From Haematobia irritans (taxonomy: Eukaryota; Arthropoda; Insecta; Diptera; Muscidae): a stretch of 64,000 nt of DNA. A program made the translations under genes and the position numbers. A model generated the notes under the pieces. The model did not search any database and was not told where the DNA came from. It saw nothing but the letters and a program-made list of their open reading frames with translations. Of the stretch, positions 1 through 18,566 are shown piece after piece (the first letter of the stretch is position 1; the number at the start of each line of letters is the position of its first letter). The stretch spans positions 98,125,479-98,189,478 of the forward strand of contig NC_134398.1 in assembly GCF_050003625.1 (NCBI RefSeq), given 5' to 3'.

Positions 1-6841
<6,841 letters not shown>

Positions 6842-6844
<3 letters not shown>

Positions 6845-7465
6845 TATGTTAATAGCAAACAATCTTTTATAGTTTTTCAGGATAAGTTTTCTAAACATTT
6901 GACATGTTTTCCACTAACTGATAGGAACAACAGGAATTTAATTGAATTTATTCGACAACTTTTGGCAATTAAAGGTAGAGAGAGGAAATTTATTTTTGAT
7001 ACCGAGTTTAACACGGCCTCGATTAGAGAATTTTTAAATGCGGAAAATATCCAATATCACGCTACGAACCCGAATAGCTATACGAGTAACTCTGACGTCG
7101 AAAGATTGAATAACACTATCATGGAGAAGATAAGGACTCTTAATATTCAGGAAAAATTGCCCAGAATAAGTCAGATGAAAAGGGCGATAATGTTTTACAA
7201 CAATACATTCCACAATTCTATAAAATGTACCCCATTTGATGTTCAAAATAGCAAAGTTGATCATAATGTTATACATGAAAGGCTAAAGAACAAAGGAGTT
7301 GAGCATTGAGAAAGCAAACAAAAAAGAGAAACGTATATTGAGAATAGAGAAATTGGGTTTATAAAAAACTACAAGAGTGTAAGGCACAAGGAACAGCCTA
7401 AATTTCGAAAGCATAATTTCTCCAACATCCATGTAGCTAAAAGAAAGATGAAGTTCGAATTATAG
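6842..7465 (+). pseudogene. Ty3/gypsy (17.6/ZAM-like) integrase C-terminal half, broken
   Basis: The frame reads through the integrase catalytic core and the C-terminal domain. Visible are an FQDKFSK strand, FDTEF carrying the second catalytic Asp, and NSDVERLNN carrying the catalytic Glu. A basic tail with RHKEQPKFRKH is typical of the 17.6/297 group. The first catalytic Asp and everything upstream are missing because the frame enters the (TAA)n array at about 6842. A TGA at 7307-7309 interrupts the frame, and the same frame then continues to a TAG at 7463-7465. The copy is dead. Group placement rests on recognising the family's C-terminal motifs. Confidence 0.8.
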
Positions 7466-7835
7466 CTATAATTTTTAGACTATTTGTGAACACCATTATA
7501 ATTAAAATGAATTATATTTTTTGTTGTTGTTGCATATATGAATTTTTTTTTTATTGTTGCATATACTAAATTCTTGATAATTTTGCATATGATAAATTTT
7601 TGATTATTGTTGCATATATTACATTTTGATTATTGTCTAGTTCATATTATGTTTTTTGTTGAATATTATTAAATAAATATTTAATAAAAAACAACTGTAC
7701 TAAGTAAATCGAAAAAAATGTTATAATAACAAAAATTTTACTATAATAATATTATTACTTCGTTTTGAGATTTTGCAAGACTGCCATAAAAAATTATTAA
7801 AGAATCCAGGGGTATTCTTTGTCATAGAGGGGAGG
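7466..7835. other. AT-rich retroelement 3' region with degenerate TTGCATAT repeats and PPT
   Basis: This lies between the integrase stop and the LTR. Four degenerate copies of an ATTRTTGCATATAT-like motif occupy about 7521-7640. No env-like reading frame is visible. Purine-rich GAGGGGAGG immediately before 7836 is the expected polypurine tract. Confidence 0.55.
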
Positions 7836-8085
7836 AGTTACGTACCCACCTAATATATGTACATAATAATAAGTATTACAATCAAATTGCTGCCGCTCTC
7901 TAGCCAATCGTTCTGTCAACACTGTTGACAGTTTTGCATTGTAAGAAACACAATTCCTCTTGCACATATCATACATACAGTTAGTCTTAAGGTCAGCGTT
8001 TAATAAACATCGAAAAACTTGAAAACTCGTTTTGTTAATTTCTCTTAATGGAGAGCTGAGGGCCTAAAATTCCTTCTACATAACT
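7836..8085 (+). repeat. 3' LTR of the 17.6/ZAM-like gypsy element
   Basis: A 250-bp segment begins AGTTACGTA directly after the polypurine tract and ends CATAACT, giving AGTTA/TAACT terminal inverted repeats. AATAAA occurs near 8002. The base string after the LTR is CGCGC, which resembles the CGCG-type target sites known for ZAM and Tirant. The 5' LTR is absent from the window. Confidence 0.6.
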
Positions 8086-8916
8086 CGCGCACATTCACGA
8101 GATTTGCTTCAGATTTTGTTCACGATTCACGTGATTCACGAGTGTCACGACAAGTTCGTGTCACAAGCACACCTCTAATTGGAAGACATCATAGAAATAT
8201 TTATTTGTGAGATTTCTGCCGAAATGTAGTAAAGAGTAAGCCGAAATTTGACTAAGCGAATGGACCCTTTAAGGCATAGTCGTAGTCAACATTTGCATGA
8301 ATTTATCGTCAAACATGATATGTATGGACCGTACTGTCGATTCAAATAAAGACTTCACTCATCTTTCAATTTACTTTTTTTTTAATTTTCCTATAGCACT
8401 TCAAAATCGCCGTTTATACCAAGAACTCATCAAGTTTTCAATATTCAATTGAATTATCATTAAAAAAATAAATTTATAATCAACTTAAGAGGGGGCAGCA
8501 GCCGATCTTTTCCAACCCATGTCCTTGTATACTCGTATACATAGGTTGGTAGAATACGCGTAGGATCATTGTTCAAACATTATCCTTTATAAATCCTTTA
8601 ATATTTGAACTGGGCTGACATCGCCATCTAAAAATATATCAGATCTCCCAATTTGTTCATGGGTTCCCGAGTAAAACTTGAGGAAATTGAACAAAACTGA
8701 GAAACGGTAATATCTTATTATATCCTAGCTTTATATATAATCTGATATCATGTTAGATTTCGGCAGGCACGATATTATATGGCATCATTTTGGGATCTAA
8801 TCATATCTCCAAATCTTTATACGTTTCACCAATGTAAATGTCTCTTACAGTTATACTTTTTAATTTCTACTCTGGCATCTGGCACTCAGATATATTTTTT
8901 GCTTCTTTATTTGCAG
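8086..8916. other. Non-coding interval with a CACGA-rich motif cluster
   Basis: 8086-8180 contains several TTCACGAG/GTCACGAC-like words and ends in GCACACCTCTA, which resembles a non-autonomous hAT end in reverse (weak). The rest is AT-rich without a recognisable gene. The last bases before 8917 are a pyrimidine tract ending TTTGCAG, the splice acceptor of the next feature. Confidence 0.4.
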
Positions 8917-9117
8917 ATTCGTTCCGTGTGTGCTTCCATCTCGATGGCCATTTTAAGCTTTTTGGTATTTGCTATGCTCAAGTTGTTTCCAATTTTGATG
9001 CATTCTTTTGGGGTATCAATCACCATGTGGTTCTGTGCTGTTATATGTGCTTCCAGTTTTCTATATTTATTTGTATTTCTAAAGGAAACAAAAGGAAAAT
9101 CGATGGACTCCGATTGA
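8917..9117 (+). CDS. MFS sugar transporter-like, last exon
   Basis: The only clear host-gene exon in the window. It starts in phase 0 after a TTCTTTATTTGCAG acceptor and encodes about 66 residues ending at TGA 9115-9117. The peptide opens IRSVCASIS, matching the loop before transmembrane helix 11 of sugar porters. Two hydrophobic helices follow, then FLKETKGKSM, a variant of the PETKGKS signature at the end of the last helix. The family moves sugars such as glucose or trehalose across the plasma membrane. The rest of the protein must be encoded further upstream, but no other exon is recognisable before it, so a very long repeat-filled intron or a stranded exon are both possible. An open frame extends back to 8779, but that part has no family similarity and is probably intron. 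Confidence 0.65.
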   Translation: MRSVCASISMAILSFLVFAMLKLFPILMHSFGVSITMWFCAVICASSFLYLFVFLKETKGKSMDSD

Positions 9118-9196
9118 ACACAATATAGTTCATCTCGCAAATTAGTGTCACTTTACTAATGTAAACATAGTCCTTTAAAAAATGTTAAAATATATT
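9118..9196 (+). other. Transporter 3' UTR and flank
   Basis: AT-rich sequence downstream of the transporter stop. No clear poly(A) signal was found before the Tc1-like element starts at 9197. Confidence 0.35.
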
Positions 9197-10697
9197 CCCC
9201 CATGTTCCGATATTCGAAATCGCAAGAATTTATTATTCTTATAACGAAAAAATCGAGATACTCTCAGACTCCATTTCAATCGTAATTTGAACGTCTCATT
9301 AAAGAGAATTATATTTTTTCTTATTTTATTTACACTTTTGTCCGTTACTAAAATACATAAATTAAATCTTTACTTAACGTTTGCTTTTATAGAAAATCCA
9401 TACTTAAATTTTTAGTCATAGAAAATATTTATATGTGCAAAATTATATTTTAGCTATATGTCAAAATAAAATTAAGATAGTTTGATTAACTAATACGATA
9501 TAGTATTGCCCTTGTTTATTAGAACTTGCTGTAATCGGTGAGGCATAGAACATACCAAGTTTTTCAGAGTTGCCATATCGATTTTTTCCCATTCCGCCGC
9601 AATTGCAGACTTCAGTTCATTGGGTGTTGTATATTGCTTAGAATCCGCAAATACCTTTGCCTTACCTTATAATATGCCACAGAGATCTTCTATAGGATTT
9701 AGATCGGGGCTTAGCGCTGGCCAGTCCAGTAAAGGTATATCACGAGACTTAAAAAAGTTTTTTGTGAGGCATGGAACATGGATGGGAGCATTATCTTGTT
9801 GGAAAGTCCAAACTTCACCATATAACTCATCTGCAAAATCTATTAAATTGTTCTCCAATAAACCGACATATATCTCTGCGTTCATTTCAGTGGGGAAAAA
9901 CATATTTATTTTAGATTATCCTCGTACTCCAAAAGCTGACTATACCATAAGAGATCTACCCCCGTGGGTGCGTTTATAGCAAGTTTGACGAGGGTACCGA
10001 GAATGTCGCCAATAATTGTGATGGCCATCAGGACCATCCAAATTGAATTTCCTTTCGTCGCTAAATATAACCGTTTCGAACTCTTCGTCCCAAAATTTTT
10101 ACTTTTCTGCAAAAGAAATACGAGCATTTTCATGGTGTTGTGTTAACTGCGGTTTAGGAATTTTATTTTCGTATTTTAGTCCCATATCGTACTTGACAAT
10201 TTGCTGTATTCATTGTCTAGTCACATTCGAGAATTAAAAAATTGCTAATCGTATTGCTAGATCTATTCCGATAATTTTTCTGCGTTCTTCCTCTGAAAGT
10301 TCACTTCCTCGAGGCATTTGCACTAAATTTCTTCTGAATATATAAAAAGAACATAAATGTTACTCACCCACAATCTATATTTATTATTCACAACGAAACT
10401 GTAATGAGCCTGTGCACTCTTCAGCGACAAAAATGTAAATGATGTACAATGCACAAATAACTATTTGCTATTGAACTTCTAACTTTCATTACAATTTTCA
10501 TATAACGGTACATCGAATTGGTGTCAAGCGACAAAATCACTAATAATAATCATACCATAGAGGGTGATAAGTACCGTTATTTTCGTCCAAATGAGAAATG
10601 AAACAATTTTTGCATTTACAGAGGTATTTAGTTTCAAGACAAAGAAATTATAGCCAAACTTTTGCGATTTGCGATTCCGAATATCGGAACATGGGGG
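9197..10697 (-). mobile_element. Tc1-like transposon with decayed transposase
   Basis: Ends are inverted repeats of about 29 bp: CCCCCATGTTCCGATATTCG at 9197 matches the reverse complement of the segment ending at 10697, with one mismatch. The total of about 1.5 kb fits Tc1 elements. A minus-strand transposase remnant lies inside. The flanks do not show an obvious TA duplication, so the exact ends may be off by a few bases. Confidence 0.75.
9490..10317 (-). pseudogene. Tc1-family (DD34E) transposase remnant
   Basis: It starts MPRGSELSEEERRKI at 10317 and ends near 9490. The best preserved block (9667-9903) has FQQDNAPIH followed by DWPALSPDLNPIEDL, with 34 residues between the second Asp and the Glu, the Tc1 spacing. 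DERKFNLDGPDG upstream carries the first catalytic Asp. Several stops and frameshifts (between 9903 and 10133, before 9667, and in the N-terminal region) break it. It totals about 276 codons against about 340 for the family, with the DNA-binding N terminus mostly deleted. Confidence 0.8.
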
Positions 10698-11526
10698 ATT
10701 CTTTTTAAAAAATTTGCGAATTTGTGCAAGAAATCTCCGTCGTCAATATCACGTCCTAAGGTATTAAATTGCTACCTTATATTATATATTCCCAATGTAC
10801 ACATAATCTGATATATCATACACTCAAAAAAAAATGAACTCTCTATTTCACTAAAACCAATTTAACTTTATTTTAGTTCATGGAATTATTACGTTTGGAG
10901 ATAGTTTCCTTTACTCTAATAATTTTTTGTGTACGTTAGTTAAATTAACTAAACCCGAGGAAAAAAATATACTCAAATGAAGCATAAAGATTAACTAAAT
11001 TCGTGTCTTCCACAAAATAGTTCTGAATTTCTTTAAATTTTACCAAAAAGGCGTCCATCATGAACTTCGTATGTCACTAAAGACATTCTTGCAATTTTGA
11101 ACTCCAAGTTTTTCCTTCAAACTACAAAATTTTCTTTAACACGTGAAAAAACTTAGTTTTGTCTAATAAATTTTCCTGAATTTGTCGAAAAATATTTACT
11201 TATTTTTATGACATCGGCGTGATGCCAACGTTTGTAATACTGTTTAGTTAAAAATTTTTACATATATTCAAAATTTTCTAAAATTAACCGAAAGTTTTCT
11301 TCCTGGTGGGTTCACTGTGTAATATTTTGAAATTGATTAATATTATATTTTTAAAAGTGTTACACAATGTATTTGAATTTTATTTTTAATACATATGTAT
11401 ACATAACACTGATGAAAATAAAAAAATTATTTCCTTTAAAGGATGTTGTAATTAGCAAAATAATACTTTATATGCTTATCTAGTTGATAATTCTCTTAAA
11501 TTTTAGTTCATCTATAGAATTGTATT
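10698..11526. repeat. Non-coding interval holding a dispersed ACACTCAAAAA-type repeat
   Basis: No gene seen. About 10823-11322 looks like a dispersed non-autonomous element. It opens ACACTCAAAAAAAAATG, and a block near 10857-10985 (around AACTTTATTTTAGTTCA and CGTTAGTTAAAT) recurs in diverged form at 26724-26847. No transposase is encoded. Confidence 0.4.
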
Positions 11527-12069
11527 TGAACAGGTGTGTGGGGGGATACCAATGATAGCGGGGATGAGTGAAATAATGATGGAATCCCTGAGGAGTATGA
11601 GAAGTGGACTGTATCTTTGTATATGCACATTTATTATTTCTCAAGTTAATGAGAAATAATAAATTAAAATCCAAACGAAACCCAACCGGAAAGTGAAATA
11701 AGAAGATGAACAACGAATGAGTTTCAATTTAAAACAACAAATTTATTGAAGATAATAAAGGGAAATAGACAGGAGAAAAGAAGAGAGTCTCACCTTTATG
11801 ATGCGGCAGGAAAATTAGCAGTGAACGATAGAGAAGAAACTTAAAACCAGCTAACTTAATGTACTAAATTTTTATATGCAATAATTCACAATAAATTTTA
11901 ATTCAGCGATTTGACAATTCAAAATATTAATTTAATTATGATCTTATAGAAATTCAATAACAGTAATTCAGTTTATAATTCAGAATTCATGTACAATAAT
12001 TCAATTTAGTTAATTTTTAGAAATTCAAAATTCAATTGTCAAACGTGAAGTTTGTCCATGCCCCCGGCC
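11527..12069 (-). repeat. BEL-type LTR, probable 3' LTR of the minus-strand element
   Basis: On the minus strand it would begin TGGCCGGGGGCATGG at 12069, just after the gag-like stop codon, and end CACCTGTTCA at 11527. Inside are TATAAAA-like and AATAAA signals. The terminal 411 bp (11527-11937) recur at 25366-25791 in the same orientation. No matching 5' LTR is visible upstream of the element at 18.7 kb. Confidence 0.5.
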
Positions 12070-12075
12070 ATGCAC

Positions 12076-12663
12076 TTATGCAAAATTCGATTTGCAAAGC
12101 ACGGTAACGATGGACTTGATTGCCTCGGCCAGAATGTGCTGGTTACGCTTGGGACGTTGGTTGGAGCGTCTCTTCTTACTTTTGTTGTTGGTGTGAGCAT
12201 GTTGTGATGTGGGCTGTCGCGGCTGTCTTCTTGTTGTAGTTGGTGCTTGCGGTATAGGGTTCTTCGTGAACCACCTGATGGGCCTTCTTGTTTGTTGAGT
12301 AGTTGTACTGTTTTGTCTTCCCGTGATTATTACTCGTCTAGTAGTGGTATTTTTTCTTAATGTTGTTTGGCGTATCGTCGTGTTCCTTTCCCTAGGCGTG
12401 TAGTATGCTGGTGATGTAGCGGATGGCGTCCTAGCAATCTGGGGATGCAGCATAGTGTGATGCTGATAGCCGCACTTCCGACAGGTCGCAGGAGAACTAC
12501 ACCGTTCCACTGTGTGGCTTTTTGCCAAACAGTTCATGCAGTAATTATACGTCCGGACCGTTACCCTTCTATCCGCCACAGGCATCATAATAAAAATTGG
12601 GCAATCCCGCAAAGAATGTCTTTCCTTGCAGATGCCGCAGTCATAGACCTGATGGTGGGACAT
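12076..12663 (-). CDS. Gag-like zinc-knuckle protein (195 aa) of retrotransposon origin
   Basis: Intact 195-residue frame. The N-terminal 70 residues carry cysteine/histidine knuckles (CGICKERHSLRDCP, CMNCLAKSHTVERC, CRKCGYQHH). These resemble the nucleic-acid-binding part of BEL/Pao gag and of gag-derived proteins common in flies. The rest is rich in Thr, Arg and Gln with a basic stretch (KSKKRRSNQRPKRNQ), so nucleic-acid binding is likely. It lies directly downstream of a broken BEL integrase and just before the LTR, a position where gag is not expected. It could be a captured or recombined gag fragment. A cellular function is not shown. Confidence 0.6.
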   Translation of the reverse strand: MSHHQVYDCGICKERHSLRDCPIFIMMPVADRRVTVRTYNYCMNCLAKSHTVERCSSPATCRKCGYQHHTMLHPQIARTPSATSPAYYTPRERNTTIRQTTLRKNTTTRRVIITGRQNSTTTQQTRRPIRWFTKNPIPQAPTTTRRQPRQPTSQHAHTNNKSKKRRSNQRPKRNQHILAEAIKSIVTVLCKSNFA

Positions 12664-12689
12664 TTTGAGTTAGTGATCTGTAAAAGTGA

Positions 12690-15481
12690 CCCGTAGTAAG
12701 AGCTGTCAAATCTGATGGATCTTCAGAAACGGCAGATATGGGACGTGAATTTAGGATTCCTTCAATTCTAGCGAGAATTGTAGCAAATTGTACGAACGTG
12801 AATTTATGGGCACCAGCCATTCTTTTGAAATGATGTTTAAAACTTTTCACTGCCGATTCCCATAATCCGCCCAACAAAATTCCTTCCATTATCGGAAACA
12901 ACCCTTTGGGGTAGCCCCCGCCTCCCGACGAATCGTGTAAATGCAGCCTCAAAGGCTAGAGACGATAATTCTGAACAGGGTTCTAAGTGGATAGCTTTCG
13001 TGGTGAAACAAACGAAAATTGAAACGTAGCTTTTTATTATTGGAGCTCTTTTTAACGTTGAACTTTTCAGTTCAAAAGACCCTGCGAAATCGACACCGGT
13101 GATATTAAAAGGAGGGGATAGTTCACATCGCACAGATGGAAGGGGAGCCATTATCTGGCTACACGACTTTTGTTTAAATATAACACACGTTCGGCATTTA
13201 TGAATTATAGCCTTTACTCGCGGTTTTAAACGGGATATATAAAATTCAGTCTGTACCATTCTGCAATCGGCATGAGCTAATAATTGATGCAAATTTAATA
13301 AGTATAAGTGACTGAAACGTGAGTTCCCCGAGAGAATAATAGGAAATCGCTCGTTGTATGGTAGAGATGAATCGGCGAGTCTTCCATTCACTCGCATTAT
13401 ATTTTCATGAGAAAGAAATGGATTCAAACATTTTAATTGGCTTTTATCATTAATTGGTTTCGATTCAAGAAGATTAGAATATTCATCAGAGTAAAATTTC
13501 TTTTGTGACAATATAATTAAACGTGATTTAACAAATGTAACTTCTTTATGAGTAAGAAATGGATTCGAAATTTTTATTGTCGATCTCCGTCGACTTAGGC
13601 AATTGTTATAAAAACGAAACATGTAGGATATAACCCGCAATGCGCGATTGTAAGACGAAAATCTGAGTAAAATATCAGTATCGTAATTTGTACTATGATA
13701 AGTTTGCACATTTACTCGCTTTCCTAATTCTGGTGCAACCAATGGATTTCTTTTAGGCCACGTTGAGTGTGGTTGAGTTAGCCATTTTGGACCATTAAAC
13801 CATAAATAATTGGTTGTTAAATCTTGAGGTCGGCAACCCCTAGTACCGAGATCTGCTGGATTATCATGAGTTGGCACATGTCGCCAATTGCTACCAGGAA
13901 CTAACTCGTGAATTTGTGAGGTCCTATTCGTAATGTGGTTTCGAAAGCCAACCAAGGACAATTGAAGAGTCAGTCCATAAAGTAATGGAGCTTATTTTGA
14001 AATCAAAGGTCGAAGTGACATAATTGACGAGTTTAGCTAAAAGAAATGCACCATTAAGTTCCAATATTGGCAAACATATAGGTTTGAGAGGGGCGACTTT
14101 GCTTTTAGCAACCAGTAAATTAGAAAACACAACTGATTTATCAGTTTGGCAAATAAACACAGGCACAATATGCAGCTTGAGACGAATCTGAAAACCAGTG
14201 GATTTCTAAAGTATCAGTAGGACAGCATTGAATCCATCTTGGTATAGAGATAGAATTAATGTGAGGGAAATCGAATACGAGCCTATTCCACGTCGATCGT
14301 GACTCTGGACCAAGATTGTCATCCCATCTAATTCCTTCTAGCCACAATTGTTGCATTAATATTTTTGCCCGAATAATAACCGGTGCTATCCATCCCGCGG
14401 GATCAAATAATTGGGCAATGGACGATAAAACCATTCTTTTCGTCATAGTCTGTTCAGATTGTATTGGATTTATTGAGTAAGTAAACGAATCTGACAACGC
14501 GTTCCACTTTATACCCAAAGTTTTTGTAGAACTTGATTCATGGAAGCGAAAAAATTCAGAATCGTATAAGTCTTGAGACGGAATATGAGCGAGTAATTGT
14601 GGATCATTAGCAATGATCTTCTTCAGAGGAAAACCGGCATTCTTTAAAATATCTATTAGATCATTTCGAGCCTTCAAAGCTTCCTGAATAGAAAACCCGC
14701 CCGATAACATGTCGTCAACATATGTTTCGTGTTTAAGTATTCGAGCTACTATGGGATGAGTTGCTTGGACATCAGATGCCAGTTGTAAAAGAGTACGTAT
14801 AGCAAGGAATGGCGCGCGATTAATGCCAAAAGTTACTGTTTTGAGTTGATAATCTTTAATAGAGTTATTATCGGAGGGTTTGAATAAAATTCGTTGATAC
14901 GGACTATCATGGGGGTGTACAAGAACCTGTCTGTACATTTTTTGAATATCCCCGCAGAAAACATACTGATATTTCCGCCAATTTAGAATAACAGAAATAA
15001 GATCAGATTGTAATGTGGGACCGGTGTGTAGTATATCGTTAAGAGAATAGCCTGATTTCGTTTTTCGGGGCGCATTAAAAACAATTCGAACCTTTGTGAA
15101 CTTATGTTCCGGTCGTACCACAGCGTGATGTGGCAAGTAAAAGGAATTAAATTTATCATCAAAAGAAATTTCGCGCGAAGACGTTTCTTCCGCGTGATCA
15201 AGTGCTATATATTCGTTCAGAACATCATGGTACTGTGTTCTTAATTCAGAATCTTTGGAAAGATTTCGTTCCATACGATTCTACTGAGCCAAAGCCATAT
15301 ATCTAGAAGGACCCAAGTACATTGAATCAGAAAATTCTTCCTTAAAAGGAAGTCGTACCATGTAATGACCATCGTGTAAACGAATTGTAGTTTTTCTGAA
15401 ATATTCTTCACAGAACGCATCAGCAGCTGAGACGAGATGGGGTTTAGGAACTTCTTCTTGTTCCGAAAATTTTCTTAGCAT
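12690..15481 (-). pseudogene. BEL/Pao pol: RT, RNase H, integrase
   Basis: 15481-15281 and 15274-14141 carry reverse transcriptase with FCGDIQKMYRQV and catalytic YVDDM (near 14709-14723). 14166-13924 shows the RNase H strand with LWTDSS. 13961-12837 carries the integrase zinc region (HQLLAHADCRMVQ, CRTCVIFK) and core GVDFAGSF and VVSDNGRNF. After a frameshift, 12952-12690 continues with GGLWESAVKSFKHH, which holds the catalytic Glu, and stops being BEL at GHF. At least three frameshifts make it non-functional. Confidence 0.85.
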
Positions 15482-17375
15482 TTCGTTAATAGAAGATTCT
15501 TCGAATTCATGAACATTTACGGAGAATGAATGTATTGTTTCGTATTATAGGCTGAAGTTTCGCCACAAATATTTTTCTTGATTCCTTCAATATTAATAAA
15601 ACGTTCGGAATCATTACCCAGAACCAAATCAATTTGCGAAGATTTGTTGAAATATGGATCTGCCAACTCTAAATTTTCCAATTCTGATTTATTTGGTATT
15701 TCAAACGAAACGGCAGGAAGACTTTTTGTCACTTTCGGCAAAACAATGGCAGAAACTGAGAATCGTATTTCATGTTTCTTTGACACTATGGACAATTGAC
15801 ATTGTTTGTCATATGTTTGACGCTGGCCACCAATTCCAGATATTTCAAAATTTGACTTAGTAGTCGGAAGTTGTAAACGGGTTTGAATTCGTTTTGAAAT
15901 AAATGTTCGTTGAGAACCCGGATCTATAAGAGCTCTAATCGTGAACAATTCTCCATTATGTTCAATCTGCACTAATGCTGTTCGCAGTAAAATCATATCA
16001 TTATTCGATGAAAAGTTGGCTTGGATATGAGAAGAGTTATTTTGCTTTGATGTAGATGGTTGTTCCTTCTGTGAGGATAAATTGTGTGTATTTTTAATGG
16101 GCTTTTGATTATTCTGGCTTTCGCTTCTATTTTCTTGAGTATTTGAATTTTCACTTGTATTTTCGTTGTATTTAGTTCGTATACGAATCAAACTGTGGTG
16201 CGGTTTGTGACAAATTATACAAGTGTTTGTACTTTTACAATTAGGTTTGAGATGGGAACTTGATAAGCAAATACTGCAAATCTTATTTTTATAGACAAAG
16301 TCTACACGCTGTTGTGCAGTAAGTTGACGAAATTTTGGACACGTTCGTAAAGAATGGTTGGTTTCACAAAGTAAACAAGTAGCTGTGAGTCTTTCTTGAG
16401 AGATATGTTTGTATTTTGCCAGAGCCCTGAGATGAGATGGGATTGCGTTGATCATATTTATTTGAATTTTGATGTGTAACATTATTTTGCTGCTTTGTGC
16501 ATTTTATGCTCGAGATGCGTTCTACAACTTCGAATTTATTTATCAAAAATTCGTCCAGTTGGTTCCACGTAGGCAGATCTCGATGTGATGTGAGGGATTG
16601 TTCCCATAAAGATAGAGTTTCATCTGGTAATTTTGTGGAAATTACATAAATGAGAATGGGATCCCATCCATCAACATCGACGTTAAGAGATCGAAGAGTA
16701 CATAAACAATCATTGACCGTGGACTGAATTTTTTGAATTGATTCGCTGTTTTCAACATTTGCCACAGGTATATTGAATAGAATTTTTAATTGATTATCAA
16801 CTAAAACACGTTTATTTTCGTACCGAGCTTTAAGTGCGTTCCATGCCATATTAAAAGTTTCATCGCACAAAGTGTAACGCTTGACTATAGCCCCAGCTGG
16901 TATTATTGCGTAAATGATAAAGTTTTTGAGCGGGGGTTAATTTTGGATGATTTACATAAACTGCCGTGAACATATCACGGAACGAGGGCCACTCCTCGTA
17001 ACCACCATTAAACACCTCGGTGTCACACGGAGGAACTTTTATATAACTGTCGTTAGAGTTATGAGAAGAGGCGGGAATAGAATTCTGAGAGATATTCGGA
17101 GAATATCTAAAATTTGAGACCTTGCGGTGTAATATGCTTCAGAACTGGCATTGCTTCAGAACTGGCATTGAAATTTATTTTAGCATTAGCTTCGGATCGG
17201 TGGAACTCGGCGATAGCATTATATTTTGATATGAAGTCTGAAGTTGTTGCCATCTTTTCTCCAAGTCTTCCAATTTAACTTCCAATACAGAGTCCGTTTG
17301 GTCTCTAATATCGCATTGTTCGAATTGCGTACAGAAAAGTATCAAATATTCGCAATCAAAAAGAAATCTATCGTA

Positions 17376-18566
17376 CAGAGTGATACGGTCAAAGTTTGGT
17401 CAAGGGAAAACGCGTGTAAATCGGTGAAATCGTTTATTTAAAAAATCAAATTAAATTTCTTTTTCAAGTTCAATTAGTATAAAATTCAGGAAAAATATTC
17501 AGTTAGGCTTTCGCTTTTCCAAATCCGAATTGCCGGGCCTCACGCTTGACACCTGCCATCAGATTTTGTACAGCCACCTTGTCCACCTTCTTCGCCGCAG
17601 AAAGCCAGTTTGCCTTGAACTGCTGCTCGTCCTTAGCAGTTTTTTTGATCTTCTTTAGGTTCCGCTTGATAATAGCCCAGTATTTCTCAATTGGGCGGAG
17701 CTCTGGCGTGTTGGGAGGGTTCTTGTCCTTGGGAACCACCTGCACGTTGTTGGCGGCGTACCACTCCGTGGCCTTTTTACCGTAATGGCAAGATGCCAAA
17801 TCCGGCCAAAACAGTACGGAACAACCGTGTTTCTTCAGGAAAGAGTGTTTATTCAAACACTCTTTCACGTAAATTTCTTGGTTGACAGTCCCGGAAGCTA
17901 TGAAAATGCTGCTTTTCAAGCCACAGGTACAGATGGCTTGCCAAACCAGATATTTCTTTCCGAACTTTGACTTCAAAATATCTGCTACCTTACCCCTTCC
18001 TTTTGCCGTATAAAACTCCTGTCCCGGAAGCTGCTTGTAGTCGGCTCCTCCGGGATCGCGCTTTGGCCGTCGTATTTTGTTTATCGTCGCGATTTGGAGT
18101 CACTACCTTCTTGTAAGTCGATAGTCCGGCTCGTTTTTTGGCTGGATGCAAATTGCGTCATCTCGGAGAGAGAGGTTAGGGTTTCGCTTGAAACTTCCAG
18201 CAACTCTCTTTGTCATCTCAGCGGCTTCCGGTTTTCGATTTCCCCCGATCCAGACTTCCTGGCTGTCGACAAACTTTCCCCCAAACACTTTAATTACATT
18301 TGTAACGGTTGATTTGGCAACTTTTAGCGATTTTGCCAGCTTTGCGTGCGAGTAGCTCGGATTTTCGCGATGCGCGAGCAAAATTTTGATGCGCTGCTCT
18401 TCTTGCTTGGCATTTTGACAACTGAAGAGTGAATTCCAAAATCAAAATAGGAGCAACATTCTACACACACATACCTTCAAAATGAGGGGTGTTCAGGTTT
18501 TTTAAATGTAAAATTGAAAGAAATACGTCAAGTTTATATTGACCAAATTTTGACCGTATCACCCTT
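17376..18566 (-). mobile_element. DD37E (ITmD37E-like) Tc1/mariner transposon in BEL gag
   Basis: 1,191 bp flanked by TA on both sides (17374-17375 and 18567-18568). The ends are inverted repeats with core AGRGTGATACGGTCAAA. It is inserted in the BEL gag frame. The interrupted host reading frame and the TA duplication show it arrived after the BEL element. Confidence 0.85.
17503..18413 (-). pseudogene. DD37E transposase remnant
   Basis: The N-terminal helix-turn-helix part (18381-18103) reads LAHRENPSYSHAKLAKSLK. The C-terminal catalytic part (17976-17503) has FWPDLASCHYGKK and NPPNTPELRPIEKYW, with 37 residues between Asp and Glu, the DD37E spacing known mainly from mosquitoes and other flies. 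A stop near 18103 and frame changes across 17977-18102 separate the halves, and the initiator region is frameshifted. Inactive. Confidence 0.8.

Noticed and set aside
8779..8916. N-terminal extension of the transporter exon
   Set aside because: The sequence before the TTTGCAG acceptor has no MFS similarity and contains a pyrimidine tract; it is better read as intron.
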